DNA from: Alphaproteobacteria bacterium
GTDB lineage: Bacteria; Pseudomonadota; Alphaproteobacteria; Caulobacterales; Caulobacteraceae
Assembly: GCA_025359785.1 (NCBI GenBank)
Contig: JANYET010000025.1
Coordinates: 38,983-102,982 of the forward strand
Direction of reading: 5' to 3'
DNA: 64,000 nucleotides
Each line of letters starts with the position of its first letter. The stretch's first letter is position 1. Positions 1 to 8,803 of this stretch are shown in pieces. The translations under genes were made by a program, and so were the position numbers. The notes under the pieces were generated by a model. The model saw only the letters and a list, made by a program, of their open reading frames with translations, did no database searches and was not told the origin of the DNA.

Positions 1-8
1 CCTCCGCC

Positions 9-1241
9 ATGCCGGTGTCGCCGCTGGCCGTACCCTTCCCGAAGATGCCACCGATCGCCGGCGTCCAGATGGCGACCGCGCGGGCCGGCTTCTATAAGCA
101 CGAGCGCGACGACCTGCTGGTCATGACCTTCCCCGACGGGGCGGCCTGCGCCGGGGTCTTCACCCGCCATGGCGTGGGCTCCGCGCCCGTCGACTGGTGC
201 AAGCGGCACCTGGAGACCACCAAGGGCGAGGGCGTCCGCGCCCTGGTGGTCAACGCCGGCTGCGCCAATTCCTTCACCGGCCGCCCGGGCGCCGACGCCG
301 TGCGGCGGGTGTGTTCCGCCGCCGGCAAGCGCTTCGACTGCCGGCAGCGCGACGTGATGGTGGCCTCGACGGGTGTCATCGGGGTGCTGCTGGACGACGC
401 CAAGATCACCCACAAGCTGCCGGAGATCGAACACCGGCTCGTCGAGGACGGCTGGGCCAATGCCGCCCGCGCCATCATGACCACCGACACCTTCGCCAAG
501 GGGGCGCACGCGGTCGCGGAGATCGACGGGGTGAAGGTCAAGATCAGCGGCATCGCCAAGGGCTCCGGGATGATCGCGCCCGACATGGCGACCATGCTGG
601 CCTTCGTGGTCACGGACGCGGCGATCTCGCCGGCTGCGCTGCAGAACCTGGTCAATCTCTACACCCGCAACACCTTCAACGCGGTGACGGTGGATGGCGA
701 CCGCTCGACGAACGACACGCTGCTGCTGTTCGCCACCGGCAAGTCCGGCGCGCCGCGGATCAGCCGGGCGGGCGACCGCCGCCTGGCCGACTTCCGCGAC
801 AAGCTGGAGCACGTCCTGATGAACCTCGCCCAGCAACTGGTCCGCGACGGCGAGGGCGCCACCAAGTTCATCAAGATCACCGTATCGGGCGCGGAGAGCC
901 ACGCTTCAGCGAGAAAGATCGCCCGCACCATCGCCGAAAGCCCTCTGGTCAAGACCGCCTTCGCCGGCGAGGACGCCAACTGGGGCCGCATCGTCATGGC
1001 CGTGGGCCGCGCCGACGAGCCGGTGGACCGCGACACCATGAGCGTGAAGTTCGGGCCGCTGGTCGCCGCCCACGACGGCCTGGTCTCGCCCACCTACGAC
1101 GAGGCCAAGATGAGCGCCTACATGAAGAAGAAGGAGCTCGAGGTCAGCGTCGACGTCGGCATGGGCCGCGGCTCCGCCACCATCTGGACCTGCGACCTCA
1201 CCAAACGCTACGTCGAGATCAACGGCGACTATCGGAGCTAG
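9..1241 (+). CDS. argJ: Bifunctional glutamate N-acetyltransferase / amino-acid acetyltransferase ArgJ
   Basis: Recycles the acetyl group from N-acetylornithine to glutamate in the cyclic arginine pathway (cytoplasm). The sequence has the family autoprocessing site KGSGMIAPDMATML; Thr195 of this reading is the expected new N-terminal nucleophile of the beta chain. The glycine-rich end ([17 protein letters not shown]...INGDYRS) is the normal ArgJ C-terminus, so the gene is complete at its 3' end. At 410 aa it is slightly shorter than many ArgJ proteins; the frame stays open to the left edge, so the true start could lie just outside the window. A diverged second copy of its last 93 bases lies at 2001-2093. 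Confidence 0.95.
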   Translation: MPVSPLAVPFPKMPPIAGVQMATARAGFYKHERDDLLVMTFPDGAACAGVFTRHGVGSAPVDWCKRHLETTKGEGVRALVVNAGCANSFTGRPGADAVRRVCSAAGKRFDCRQRDVMVASTGVIGVLLDDAKITHKLPEIEHRLVEDGWANAARAIMTTDTFAKGAHAVAEIDGVKVKISGIAKGSGMIAPDMATMLAFVVTDAAISPAALQNLVNLYTRNTFNAVTVDGDRSTNDTLLLFATGKSGAPRISRAGDRRLADFRDKLEHVLMNLAQQLVRDGEGATKFIKITVSGAESHASARKIARTIAESPLVKTAFAGEDANWGRIVMAVGRADEPVDRDTMSVKFGPLVAAHDGLVSPTYDEAKMSAYMKKKELEVSVDVGMGRGSATIWTCDLTKRYVEINGDYRS

Positions 1242-1294
1242 AAGGGCGCTCGCGACGTGCGATTTCGTTCCCAGATATCGGCTGCCAATGGCGA

Positions 1295-1320
1295 CATACT
1301 CATAAGTATGATAAAGTATG
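1295..1320 (+). promoter_or_regulatory. Inverted and direct repeats upstream of parD (putative autoregulatory operator)
   Basis: CATACT (1295-1300) and AGTATG (1305-1310) are perfect inverted arms with a 4-base gap. A second AGTATG follows at 1315-1320, again after 4 bases. The array ends 20 bases before the parD ATG. ParD and ParDE complexes usually repress their own promoter through such short repeats. That role is inferred from position and symmetry only. Confidence 0.5.
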
Positions 1321-1340
1321 CGGCATGTTCGGAGACCCTC

Positions 1341-1616
1341 ATGGCCGCGATAGAACGGATGACCATAACAATGCCGGCCGAAATGGCGGCGACCTTGAAG
1401 GCGACTGTCGCCGAAGGCCAATACGCTTCGACCAGCGAGGTTGTCCGCGAGGCGGTGCGCGACTGGACGCGCGCGCGCGACACGGAGCGCCACGAGCTTG
1501 AGGCGCTGCGCCAAGCGATCCGCGTCGGCGATGAAAGCGGTCCAAGCATCCCGGCGGCGCAGGTCTACTCTGAGTTGCGGCAGCTCATCGCGGCCCGGCG
1601 CGCGGATAGGGCGTGA
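1341..1616 (+). CDS. parD: ParD-like ribbon-helix-helix antitoxin (type II TA)
   Basis: A 91-aa protein starting MAAIERMTITMPAEMAATLK, typical of ParD/CopG antitoxins: an N-terminal beta strand (MTITMP) for DNA contact, then STSEVVREAVRDWTR as the second helix of the ribbon-helix-helix. The acidic C-terminal part would bind and neutralise the toxin. The frame is open further upstream, but the ATG at 1341 gives normal ParD length and leaves the repeat array 1295-1320 outside the gene. It overlaps the toxin start by four bases (GTGA), the usual translational coupling. It sits in an apparent insertion between argJ and a duplicate of its 3' end. Confidence 0.88.
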   Translation: MAAIERMTITMPAEMAATLKATVAEGQYASTSEVVREAVRDWTRARDTERHELEALRQAIRVGDESGPSIPAAQVYSELRQLIAARRADRA

Positions 1617-1918
1617 AACGACTAGGCTTCGCGCCAGAGGCCGTGGCCGATCTGCGGGAAATCGCCCTCTACATCGCCGACGACAGTCCGCAACGCGCGC
1701 TGACCTTTGTCGCGGAGTTGGAACAGAAGGCTATGGATGCCGCGTCGCGTCCGCTGGCGTTTCGAGAGCGGGCAGACATCTCGCCGGGTTTGCGGGCGAT
1801 CAGCCATGGCCGCTATCTGATTTTCTTTCGCGACCTGGTCGATGAGGTGCGGATTGTGCGCGTCGTTCACGGAGCCCGAGACTTGCCTCGGCTGTTCGAT
1901 CCGTCGAGCCAAGGATAG
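1613..1918 (+). CDS. parE: ParE/RelE-superfamily toxin
   Basis: A 101-aa toxin of the ParE family. It has the N-terminal alpha-hairpin (FAPEAVADLREIALYIADDSPQRA), then LRAISHGRYLIFFRDLVDEVRIVRVVHGARDLPRLF, which is the characteristic ParE strand region with Arg, Tyr and the VxIVRVxHGARD motif. ParE toxins poison DNA gyrase; RelE relatives cleave mRNA, and the two cannot be told apart here with certainty. The GTG start at 1613 overlaps the parD stop. Both partners look intact, so the module may be active. Confidence 0.88.
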   Translation: MKRLGFAPEAVADLREIALYIADDSPQRALTFVAELEQKAMDAASRPLAFRERADISPGLRAISHGRYLIFFRDLVDEVRIVRVVHGARDLPRLFDPSSQG

Positions 1919-2000
1919 CTGCCTTTCGTTCCCGTGAACCGTCGGATGGGTTGCTCGCCTGCGTTAATCTCAATGCGACACGAAGCCTCGGGAACCCATC

Positions 2001-2093
2001 GTCGACGTGGGCATGGGCCGCGGCTCCGCCTCGATCTGGACCTGCGACCTCACCAAGCGCTACGTCGAGATCAACGGGGATTATCGGAGTTGA
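2001..2093 (+). pseudogene. Second, diverged copy of the argJ 3' end (30 codons plus stop)
   Basis: These 93 bases align without gaps to 1149-1241, the end of argJ, and read [19 protein letters not shown], then [11 protein letters not shown] and stop. Six codons differ: five are silent (gtc/gtg, aaa/aag, ggc/ggg, gac/gat, agc/agt) and one is Thr to Ser; the stop is TGA instead of TAG. Homology stops abruptly on the 5' side at 2001. Mostly silent differences mean both versions were under coding selection before they were placed together. This fits acquisition of a foreign argJ end along with the ParDE insert rather than a simple recent local duplication. Confidence 0.85.
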
Positions 2094-2173
2094 GGCGCGA
2101 CACACCGAATAGTTGAGCCAGGAGGTTCCGCTCGGGTAGGCTGTCCGCAAGCCGTTCCGGGGGGAGTCCGCTC

Positions 2174-4096
2174 TTGCGTCGTCCAGTCGTTCTGTTCGCC
2201 ATGCTCAGCATGGTCGTATGCGCGCGCGCCGCTGACGCCGCGCCGCCGCCGCTCGAAGCCTACGGCCGACTGCCCGCCGTCGACAGCGCAACACTCTCAC
2301 CCTCCGGCGAGCGCTTCGCGGTGATCGATTCCGACAAGGACGGCCGCGTGGTTTATGTGCGCCAGACCGCGGACGGCAAGGCGATCGGGGCGTTGCGGTT
2401 CGCCGAGGGCAAGCTTCGGCGGCTGGCCTGGGCCGGCGAGGATCACCTCCTGATCTTCAACACCTCGACCCAGGCTTTCTCGGAACCCGGCGCGCAAAAG
2501 GGCGAATGGGAAGGGCTGATCAACTTCGATCTGCGTACAGGCAAGGCGGTGATGCTGCTGGCCAAGAGCCCGAACTATGTGGACGCCATCTTCGGCTGGT
2601 ACGGCGCCGCCCAGGTGAACGGTCGCTGGTACGCCTATGTGGGAGGCGTGGGCCTGGGGCACACGGAGGAATGGTCGCGCAGCGCGATCTTCGCGGACCT
2701 CGACCGGATCGATCTGGACAACGGAAAGGTCGAGGTTGTCGTCCACTCGTCCGAACGGTCGCGGAGCTGGCTGGTCTCATCGGCCGGCGAGGTCTTGGCC
2801 CATACACTCTACGATACAGCGACGCGGACCTCGACGCTCTACGCCGGCGCGGCTGAGACCCGTCAGCTCGCCCAGGCCGTCGGCAAGGGCCGTGAACTGG
2901 ACCTGGCCGGCCTGGGGCGCCGGCCAGGCACGCTGTTGGTGCGTGAAGAGACCGACGGCAAGGAGCAGCTCCGGGAGTTGCCCGCCGATGGATCGGGTCC
3001 GGGTGAGGTGCTGCTGGCGGATGCCGCCGCCTCGGGGCCGATCTTTGACCGGGACAGCCGCTTGCTGATCGGGTTCGCCAGCCTCGCCAAGTCGGTGATG
3101 TTCGACAAGCCGACGGAAAAACGGATCAACGACGCAACCGCCCCCTTCGGCGGCGACCGCAGTGAGCTGGTCGCCTTCTCCCGGGACTTTAAAAAGCTGA
3201 TCTTCAGCGCCAACGGCCCGAGAAATCCCGGTCGGTTCTATCTTGTCGACCTCTCTAGCCGCGCCGCGGTGCCCATCGGCGACACCCGTCCCGACATCGG
3301 GCCGGACCAGATCGGCCCCGTATCGATGACCCACTACAAGGCTGACGACGGCCTGGAGATGGACGGTGTGCTGACCCTGCCGCCTGGACGCGAGGCCAAG
3401 GGCTTGCCGCTGGTGGTCATGCCGCACGGCGGCCCGATCGTCGAAGGCGATACCGTGAGTTTCGACTGGTGGGCCCAGGCCTTCGCGTCGCGCGGCTATG
3501 CGGTGTTCCAGCCGAACTACCGTGGCACGCTCGGCTACGGCGACGCCTTCCGCAAGGCGGCGGCCGGCCAGTTCGGCCGCAAGATGCAGACCGATATCTC
3601 CGACGGCGTGGCGGCGCTCGCCAAGGCTGGAACCATCGATCCGAAACGGGTCTGTATCGTTGGCGCCAGCTACGGCGGCTATGCGGCCCTGGCCGGCGTC
3701 ACCCTGCAGCAGGGGCTTTACCGCTGCGCTGTCGCCGTCGCCGGTGTGGCCGACATGCGCAAGATGCTGGAGGCCGACATTGCCAGCCGAGACCGCCGCG
3801 CGCTGGAGTTCTGGCGGGGCCTTTCCAGCGCCAAATCGCAGGACCTGGACGCCATCTCGCCGGCCCGCCTCGCCGCCAAGGCCGACGCGCCTATCCTGCT
3901 GATCCATGGCGAGAACGACACCGTCGTGCCGATCGAACAGAGCAAGTTGATGGAGCGCGCGCTGCGCCAGGCCGGAAAGCCGGTCGAACTGGTGACCATG
4001 GCGGGAGAGGACCATTGGCTGTCGAACGCCGCCACGCGGCAGCAGATGCTCAATCGCGCCGTGGCTTTCGTCCAACAGCACGACCCTGCGAACTAG
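2174..4096 (+). CDS. Secreted S9-family prolyl oligopeptidase-type serine peptidase
   Basis: A 640-aa exported peptidase. Residues 1-22 are a Sec signal peptide ending ARAADA. An N-terminal beta-propeller-like region (about 25-370) is followed by an alpha/beta hydrolase domain carrying GASYGGYA with nucleophile Ser499, the acid in GENDTVVP (Asp582) and the base in GEDHW (His614). This is the full catalytic triad of dipeptidyl/acylaminoacyl peptidases, which cleave short peptides in the periplasm. The TTG start is chosen because it follows GGGGGAG at good spacing and gives the intact signal peptide. It lies downstream of the argJ 3'-end remnant and convergent to the helicase gene. Confidence 0.9.
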   Translation: MRRPVVLFAMLSMVVCARAADAAPPPLEAYGRLPAVDSATLSPSGERFAVIDSDKDGRVVYVRQTADGKAIGALRFAEGKLRRLAWAGEDHLLIFNTSTQAFSEPGAQKGEWEGLINFDLRTGKAVMLLAKSPNYVDAIFGWYGAAQVNGRWYAYVGGVGLGHTEEWSRSAIFADLDRIDLDNGKVEVVVHSSERSRSWLVSSAGEVLAHTLYDTATRTSTLYAGAAETRQLAQAVGKGRELDLAGLGRRPGTLLVREETDGKEQLRELPADGSGPGEVLLADAAASGPIFDRDSRLLIGFASLAKSVMFDKPTEKRINDATAPFGGDRSELVAFSRDFKKLIFSANGPRNPGRFYLVDLSSRAAVPIGDTRPDIGPDQIGPVSMTHYKADDGLEMDGVLTLPPGREAKGLPLVVMPHGGPIVEGDTVSFDWWAQAFASRGYAVFQPNYRGTLGYGDAFRKAAAGQFGRKMQTDISDGVAALAKAGTIDPKRVCIVGASYGGYAALAGVTLQQGLYRCAVAVAGVADMRKMLEADIASRDRRALEFWRGLSSAKSQDLDAISPARLAAKADAPILLIHGENDTVVPIEQSKLMERALRQAGKPVELVTMAGEDHWLSNAATRQQMLNRAVAFVQQHDPAN

Positions 4097-4132
4097 CCGC
4101 GCAGCCGTATTTCCGCGCGTTGCAGCGCCACG

Positions 4133-4172
4133 AAAAAGGGCCCCACCGGTCGGCGAGGCCCTCGATCGGTCT
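4133..4172 (-). terminator. Intrinsic terminator of the DEAD-box helicase gene
   Basis: On the minus strand a stem of AGGGCC...GGCCCT is followed by TTTTTCG. It lies just past the helicase stop codon. The U-tract exists only on the minus strand, which gives the direction. Confidence 0.75.
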
Positions 4173-4191
4173 ACAAGCCGGGAGCTCGACC

Positions 4192-5604
4192 TTAGCGGTT
4201 CGACCAGACGCCGCTGCGGGGCGGGGCGGCGTTGCCGCCGCCGCCGCCGCGCTGCGGGCCCTTGAAGGCCGGGCGCTGGGCCGGCTTGTCGCCGCCGCCC
4301 GAACGCGCCGGGGCGCCCTCGTGGCGGTGACCGCCGCCGTTACCGCCGCCGGCGTGATTGCGGTTGCGCTTGGGCTGATGGCCCCCGCGGTGACCACCGG
4401 GGCCGCGCGTGTCGGCGCGGTCCGGCTTGACGCCTTGCGGCTCGGGCAGGGCGGCGGTGGCCGCGCCCAACTGCTTGTCGTTGCGGCGGTCGAAGGACGG
4501 GATGGTCTGGCGCGTCACCTTCTGGATGTCGCGCAGCAGGGTCCGTTCGTCGTCCGAGCAGAAGGCCACGGCCGAGCCGTCGGCGCCGGCCCGCGCCGTC
4601 CGCCCGATCCGGTGGACGTAGCTCTCCGGCACGTTGGGCAGTTCGTACTGCACCACGTGGGAGACCGCATCGATGTCGATGCCGCGCGCGGCGATGTCGG
4701 TGGCCACCAGGGCGCGGACCTTGCCGGCCTTGAAATCGGCCAGAGCGCGTTCCCGCTGGCCCTGGCTCTTGTCGCCATGGATCGAGGCGGCATCGACGCC
4801 GACCTGCTCAAGACCACGGGCAACACGATCGGCGCCGCGCTTGGTGCGGGTGAAGACGATGACCCGCTTGAAGGTGGGATCGTCGAACAGTTCGCTCAGC
4901 AGGGCGCGCTTGCGCGACTGCTCCACGAACAGCACGCGCTGGTTGACCTTCTCGACGGTGGTCGCCTGCGGGGCGACCGACACGCGCAAGGGATCATGCA
5001 GCAGTTCTGACGCCAGCTTGCCGATCTCGGTCGGCATGGTGGCCGAGAAGAACAGGTTCTGCCGGACCTTCGGGATGTGGGCCACGATCTTGCGGATCGG
5101 CAGCACGAAGCCGAGGTCGAGCATCTGGTCGGCCTCGTCGAGGACGAAGATCTCCACGCCGCGCAGCGTGATGGTCTTTTCCTGCAGGTGGTCGAGCAGG
5201 CGGCCGGGCGTGGCGACCAGCACGTCGACGCCGTTGGCCATGGCCTTGTGCTGGGCGCCGTACTTCACGCCGCCGAAGATCACGGCGACGGTGACGCCCA
5301 TGTGGCGGCCGTAGGTGCGGAAGCTCTCGGCGATCTGGGTCGCGAGTTCGCGGGTGGGCGAGAGCACCAGGACGCGCGCGCCCTTGCGTTCCGGCTGGCG
5401 CTTGTCGGCGGCCAGGCGGTGCAGGATCGGCAGGGCGAAGGCGGCGGTCTTGCCGGTGCCGGTCTGGGCGATGCCTTGCAGGTCGCGGCCGGCCATGACG
5501 CCGGGGATCGCTTGGGCCTGGATCGGGGTAGGCGTGGTGTAGCCCTCGGTGGCCAGCGCCTTGAGCAGCGGAGCGGCCAGGCCGAAGTCGGTGAATTGAG
5601 TCAA
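4192..5604 (-). CDS. rhlE: DEAD-box ATP-dependent RNA helicase (RhlE type)
   Basis: Unwinds RNA during ribosome assembly or mRNA turnover. All motifs are visible in order: Q motif (FTDFGLAAPLLKAL...PTPIQ), AQTGTGKT, PTRELA, TPGRLLD, DEAD, SAT, ATDIAARGIDID and HRIGRTARAG. The last 90 residues are a Gly/Arg/Asn/His-rich basic tail (GGHRGGHQPKRNRNH...), common in RhlE-like proteins for RNA binding. The TTG at 5604 is chosen because it begins the protein at MTQFTDFGL, matching relatives, with AAGAGA upstream; the frame is open for 56 more codons without family similarity. The subfamily name is less certain than the DEAD-box assignment. Confidence 0.9.
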   Translation of the reverse strand: MTQFTDFGLAAPLLKALATEGYTTPTPIQAQAIPGVMAGRDLQGIAQTGTGKTAAFALPILHRLAADKRQPERKGARVLVLSPTRELATQIAESFRTYGRHMGVTVAVIFGGVKYGAQHKAMANGVDVLVATPGRLLDHLQEKTITLRGVEIFVLDEADQMLDLGFVLPIRKIVAHIPKVRQNLFFSATMPTEIGKLASELLHDPLRVSVAPQATTVEKVNQRVLFVEQSRKRALLSELFDDPTFKRVIVFTRTKRGADRVARGLEQVGVDAASIHGDKSQGQRERALADFKAGKVRALVATDIAARGIDIDAVSHVVQYELPNVPESYVHRIGRTARAGADGSAVAFCSDDERTLLRDIQKVTRQTIPSFDRRNDKQLGAATAALPEPQGVKPDRADTRGPGGHRGGHQPKRNRNHAGGGNGGGHRHEGAPARSGGGDKPAQRPAFKGPQRGGGGGNAAPPRSGVWSNR

Positions 5605-5907
5605 AATGAAATCTCTTAGATATGCGCCGAACGCGCCCATCGATTGCATCGGGGCGCGGAGGTCGCGGGTCTTTGGGGAAGCGCCCCGCGTGATGGGCGA
5701 TCTATGGATCTTACGGCGCTCGACAGGCTGGGTCCCTTGGAAGAGACCCCACGCGGCTGGAGCACTGAGCACGTCATAGTTCGTGACGCAGGCTGCACAT
5801 CGGCGTTCGCTGTGGATAAGTCAACCCACGCGGTCGGGATTGGCGGAGCGCTGTGGCCTTTTCGGCTCAGGGCGCCAAGCTGGCGCGATGATCCTCTAGG
5901 GGCCGCC
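5605..5907. other. Divergent intergenic region, helicase / serine hydrolase
   Basis: About 300 bases between two divergent genes. It must hold both promoters and a long 5' leader for the helicase. A small GGGG-AAGCG-CCCC hairpin is present near 5678-5690. Open frames here have no family features and look like chance. No clear promoter hexamers were identified. Confidence 0.5.
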
Positions 5908-7134
5908 ATGAAGCTTACCGTCGCCGCGTTCGCCGCCGTCCTGATGCTCGCGGGCGGCGTCCGCGCGGCCGGCCTCTCGCCGGCCGATCAGTCGGCGATC
6001 ACGGCGATCGAGACGCGGTTGACGCCCGCATCCGCCAACGTGGCGCCGAACACAGAAACCCTGGCCGCGCGAATGGCCGAATTGAAGGTCCCTGGCGTCA
6101 GCATCGCCTTCATCGAGGGCGGCAAGGTGAAATGGGTCCGCGCCTACGGCGTGGCGACTGCGGGTGCATCGCAACCCGTCGGACCGGACACGCTGTTCCA
6201 GGCCGCGTCGATGAGTAAGGCCTTCGCCGCGGCGGCGGCTTTGAAGCTCGTGGACCAGGGCCGCCTCGATCTCGATGGTGACATCAACAGCCGGTTGAAG
6301 GCTTGGAAGGTTCCGGACAGTCCGTACACAGCCCAGCAAAAGATCACGTTGCGCCGGCTACTCAGTCACACGGCAGGCCTGACAGTCGGTGGTTTCCCAG
6401 GCTATCCCGCCGGCAAACCCGTGCCGACCATCTTGCAAATTCTTGACGGTGCGCCGCCATCGAACACGCCCGCCATAAGGTCGTTTGAGACGCCCGGCGG
6501 CAACTACGCCTATTCCGGCGGTGGATATGTCGTGGCCCAGCTGGCGATCGTCGAAGCCGGTGGCAAGCCCTATCCGGAGCTTTTGGATCAGCTGGTGCTG
6601 CGCCCGGTAGGCATGCGGCGATCAACCTTCGCCCAGCCCTTGCCCGAGGCATTGGTTGGCCACGCGGCGAGCGGCCATGACCGCAAGGGAGATGTCATTC
6701 CGGGTGGGCGCAACACCTACCCGGAATACGCCGCGGCCAGCCTCTGGACGACGCCATCCGACTACGGCCAATTCTACATCAGTCTGCAGGACGCCTACGC
6801 GGCGCGCCCGCACGCTCTGCTCAGCCCAGCCGGCGCCAAGGCGATGATGACCCCCATCGACGCAAACTATGGCCTTGGCGTCGCGATTGGCCGCTGGGGC
6901 GGTCACGCGTTCATTCAGCACGGTGGCGGGAACGCCGGGTTCCAGTGCAACGCGTTCGCCTTCCTCGATGGGGCGCGCCAGGGTGTGGTGGTTATGACCA
7001 ACAGCGATGCCGGCGGCGCCTTGGCGCAGGAGATCACCATCTCTCTGGCCAAGGCTTACGGCTGGGGTGAGCAAGATCCGGCGACGCGCGGGTCCTCGCG
7101 CCGAGCGCCGTATTCCCCGCCGGCGGCCAAATGA
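5908..7134 (+). CDS. Exported serine beta-lactamase-like hydrolase (class C / esterase family)
   Basis: A 408-aa protein with a signal peptide (MKLTVAAFAAVLMLAGGVRAAG) and a beta-lactamase/transpeptidase fold. SMSK in QAASMSKAFAA supplies the active-site Ser and Lys, YSG in NYAYSGGGY is the Tyr motif, and HGGGNAG near the C-terminus is the third box. Members hydrolyse beta-lactams, esters or D-amino-acid peptides; the substrate cannot be read from sequence, and resistance should not be assumed. The ATG at 5908 is preceded by TAGGGG and opens the signal peptide; longer in-frame starts add unrelated residues. Its stop overlaps the mutT start (ATGA). Confidence 0.85.
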   Translation: MKLTVAAFAAVLMLAGGVRAAGLSPADQSAITAIETRLTPASANVAPNTETLAARMAELKVPGVSIAFIEGGKVKWVRAYGVATAGASQPVGPDTLFQAASMSKAFAAAAALKLVDQGRLDLDGDINSRLKAWKVPDSPYTAQQKITLRRLLSHTAGLTVGGFPGYPAGKPVPTILQILDGAPPSNTPAIRSFETPGGNYAYSGGGYVVAQLAIVEAGGKPYPELLDQLVLRPVGMRRSTFAQPLPEALVGHAASGHDRKGDVIPGGRNTYPEYAAASLWTTPSDYGQFYISLQDAYAARPHALLSPAGAKAMMTPIDANYGLGVAIGRWGGHAFIQHGGGNAGFQCNAFAFLDGARQGVVVMTNSDAGGALAQEITISLAKAYGWGEQDPATRGSSRRAPYSPPAAK

Positions 7135-7535
7135 GCAAACCCCTGCTGCTGGTCGCCGCCGCGGCCCTCATCGACGCCGATGGCCGGGTGTTGATCTGCC
7201 AGCGGCCGCAGGGCAAGGCGCTGGCGGGCCTGTGGGAGTTTCCGGGCGGCAAGGTCGAGGCTGGCGAGACGCCGGAGGCCTGCCTGATCCGCGAACTGGA
7301 GGAGGAGCTGGGCATCGCGGTCACCCACGCCTGCCTCGCGCCCTTCGTGTTCGCTAGCCACGACTACGAGGCGTTCCACCTGCTGATGCCGCTCTATCTG
7401 ATCCGGCGCTGGTCGGGAGAGATCGTGGCCCGGGAGCACAAGGCGCTGGCCTGGGTGAAGCCGTCGAAGCTCAGCGACTATCCGATGCCGCCGGCCGACG
7501 CCCCGCTGGTCGCCTGGCTCCGCGACCTGGTCTAG
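7131..7535 (+). CDS. mutT: 8-oxo-dGTP diphosphatase MutT
   Basis: Removes oxidised dGTP from the nucleotide pool. The 134-aa protein has a perfect Nudix box, G40-KVEAGE-TPEACLI-RELEEELGI (residues 40-62), and WEFPGGK just before it. Its ATG overlaps the preceding stop by four bases, so it may be translated from the same transcript as the serine hydrolase. In related genomes mutT is often near argJ; here four other transcription units lie between them (inference from general knowledge of the order). Confidence 0.93.
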   Translation: MSKPLLLVAAAALIDADGRVLICQRPQGKALAGLWEFPGGKVEAGETPEACLIRELEEELGIAVTHACLAPFVFASHDYEAFHLLMPLYLIRRWSGEIVAREHKALAWVKPSKLSDYPMPPADAPLVAWLRDLV

Positions 7536-7601
7536 GCGGGCGATCTAAACGTAGGGGCGACCCGGCGTGGCCAGGTCGCCGGGGCAGGGCCGGCCGGCCC
7601 G

Positions 7602-7769
7602 CTACGGCTTCGGCGGCGTCGGGGCCTTTTCACCGAAGGCTTCCTTGACCTCGGCCTCGGTGATGCGGGCCGAGGGGTCGCCCTTCTGGTTGAGGTTCTG
7701 CTCTTCGGTGCCGTCCCCGAACATGCCGGGGTGCTTATCTTCGGTCTTCGGGGTGTGCGGGTCAGCCAT
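7602..7769 (-). CDS. Small hydrophilic protein, function unknown
   Basis: A 55-aa protein, MADPHTPKTEDKHPGMFGDG..., rich in charged residues and Pro, with no membrane segment. It is supported by a near-perfect ribosome binding site (AAGGAG, eight bases before the ATG at 7769) and by its position as an isolated unit between mutT and a methyltransferase gene. A longer frame upstream lacks a good site. I recognise no domain. Confidence 0.6.
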   Translation of the reverse strand: MADPHTPKTEDKHPGMFGDGTEEQNLNQKGDPSARITEAEVKEAFGEKAPTPPKP

Positions 7770-7888
7770 GGGAAATCTCCTTCTCGGGCTCCGTAACGGT
7801 CGGGCCGCGGCATGGTTGCCCAGGCCGGCACGAGGACCGCCTCGCGGGGTCTCCAACGGCCGTCGCGGGACGGCATGGAGGCTGGCGG

Positions 7889-8803
7889 TCACTCGACGTC
7901 CCGATCGCGTGGCAGACGGTGCTCGACAGTCCCCAGGGCGTCGGCCAGCCGCATCCTGGCGGAGCCCGGTTGCAGGGGCTGCGGCTGGCTCGCGTGCGGC
8001 GCCCAGCCGGTCAGGGTGACGATCTCGAAGGTGGCGGTGACCCGTCCGTCGGGGCCCGTGAACCGTTCGGCGTAGATCTCGCTGGCGCGGCCCAGCAGCC
8101 TGCGGGTGAGCGGGCGCGGATGACGGTCGGCCAGCACATTGGTCTCGCCCATCTGGCGCAGGTCGGCGAGCAGCTTCAGCGGGTGGTCGTAGCTGACGCT
8201 GACCCTGTCCACATCGGCGACCGGCAGGGCGAAGCCGGCGCGCTGCAGCAGGCCCGCGGCGTCGCGGCTGTCGGCGAAGGGCGAGACGCGGCTGCCCGCG
8301 CCGCCGAGGATCTCGCTCTCCGCGTCGGTCAGGGCCTGGCGCAGTTCGGTGAGCGTCGAGCCGCCCAGCAGGGCGCCGAGGAACAGGCCGTCGGGCTTGA
8401 GCGCCTGACGAATCTGGATCAGCGCGCCCACCACATCGTTGGTCCAGTGGAGGCCCAGCGTCGAGACGATCAGGTCGAGGCTAGCGGGTGCGAACGGCAG
8501 ACGCTCCTCGTCGAGCACCAGCCGTGGCCCATCGCGGCCGGCCAGCATGGCGGGTGACAGGTCGGCCTCGATCAGGGTCCCCACCCGTTCCGCGGCCGGG
8601 CTGTCGGCCAGGGCCTCGCGGAAGGCGCCGCCGCGCGCCGAGAGGTCGACGGCCCGGGGAAAGTTGCGCATGATCCCTTCGAGGCGCTCGATCAGGTCGA
8701 GGGCGCAGCGGCGCTGCAGGAAATCAGCGGCCACGAAGCCCCTGGCCGCGCGGTCCAGTCGCTTTCGGTGCAGGGCGCGGTCGAAGAGGAGGGGAGGCGG
8801 CAT
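7889..8803 (-). CDS. SAM-dependent methyltransferase, BioC/NDUFAF5-like
   Basis: A 304-aa class I methyltransferase domain protein. The N-terminal LLFDRALHRKRLDRAARGF...FLQRRCALDLIERL and the SLDLIVSTLGLHWTNDVVGAL region are typical of the NDUFAF5/BioC-like group. The first glycine motif is degenerate (VDLSARGGAF), as in NDUFAF5 homologues, which act in assembly of respiratory complex I by hydroxylating an arginine rather than by methyl transfer. The start MPPPLLFDR agrees with relatives; its ATG (8801-8803 complement) and the comF ATG (8802-8804) share the palindrome CATG. An alternative TTG start lies 12 codons upstream. Confidence 0.8.
   Translation of the reverse strand: MPPPLLFDRALHRKRLDRAARGFVAADFLQRRCALDLIERLEGIMRNFPRAVDLSARGGAFREALADSPAAERVGTLIEADLSPAMLAGRDGPRLVLDEERLPFAPASLDLIVSTLGLHWTNDVVGALIQIRQALKPDGLFLGALLGGSTLTELRQALTDAESEILGGAGSRVSPFADSRDAAGLLQRAGFALPVADVDRVSVSYDHPLKLLADLRQMGETNVLADRHPRPLTRRLLGRASEIYAERFTGPDGRVTATFEIVTLTGWAPHASQPQPLQPGSARMRLADALGTVEHRLPRDRDVE

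Noticed and set aside
2777..4081. Long open frame antisense to the S9 peptidase
   Set aside because: A shadow of the real gene; no family motif or RBS.
5644..5907. N-terminal extension of the beta-lactamase-like protein
   Set aside because: The extra 88 residues precede the signal peptide and show no similarity; the ATG at 5908 has an RBS.
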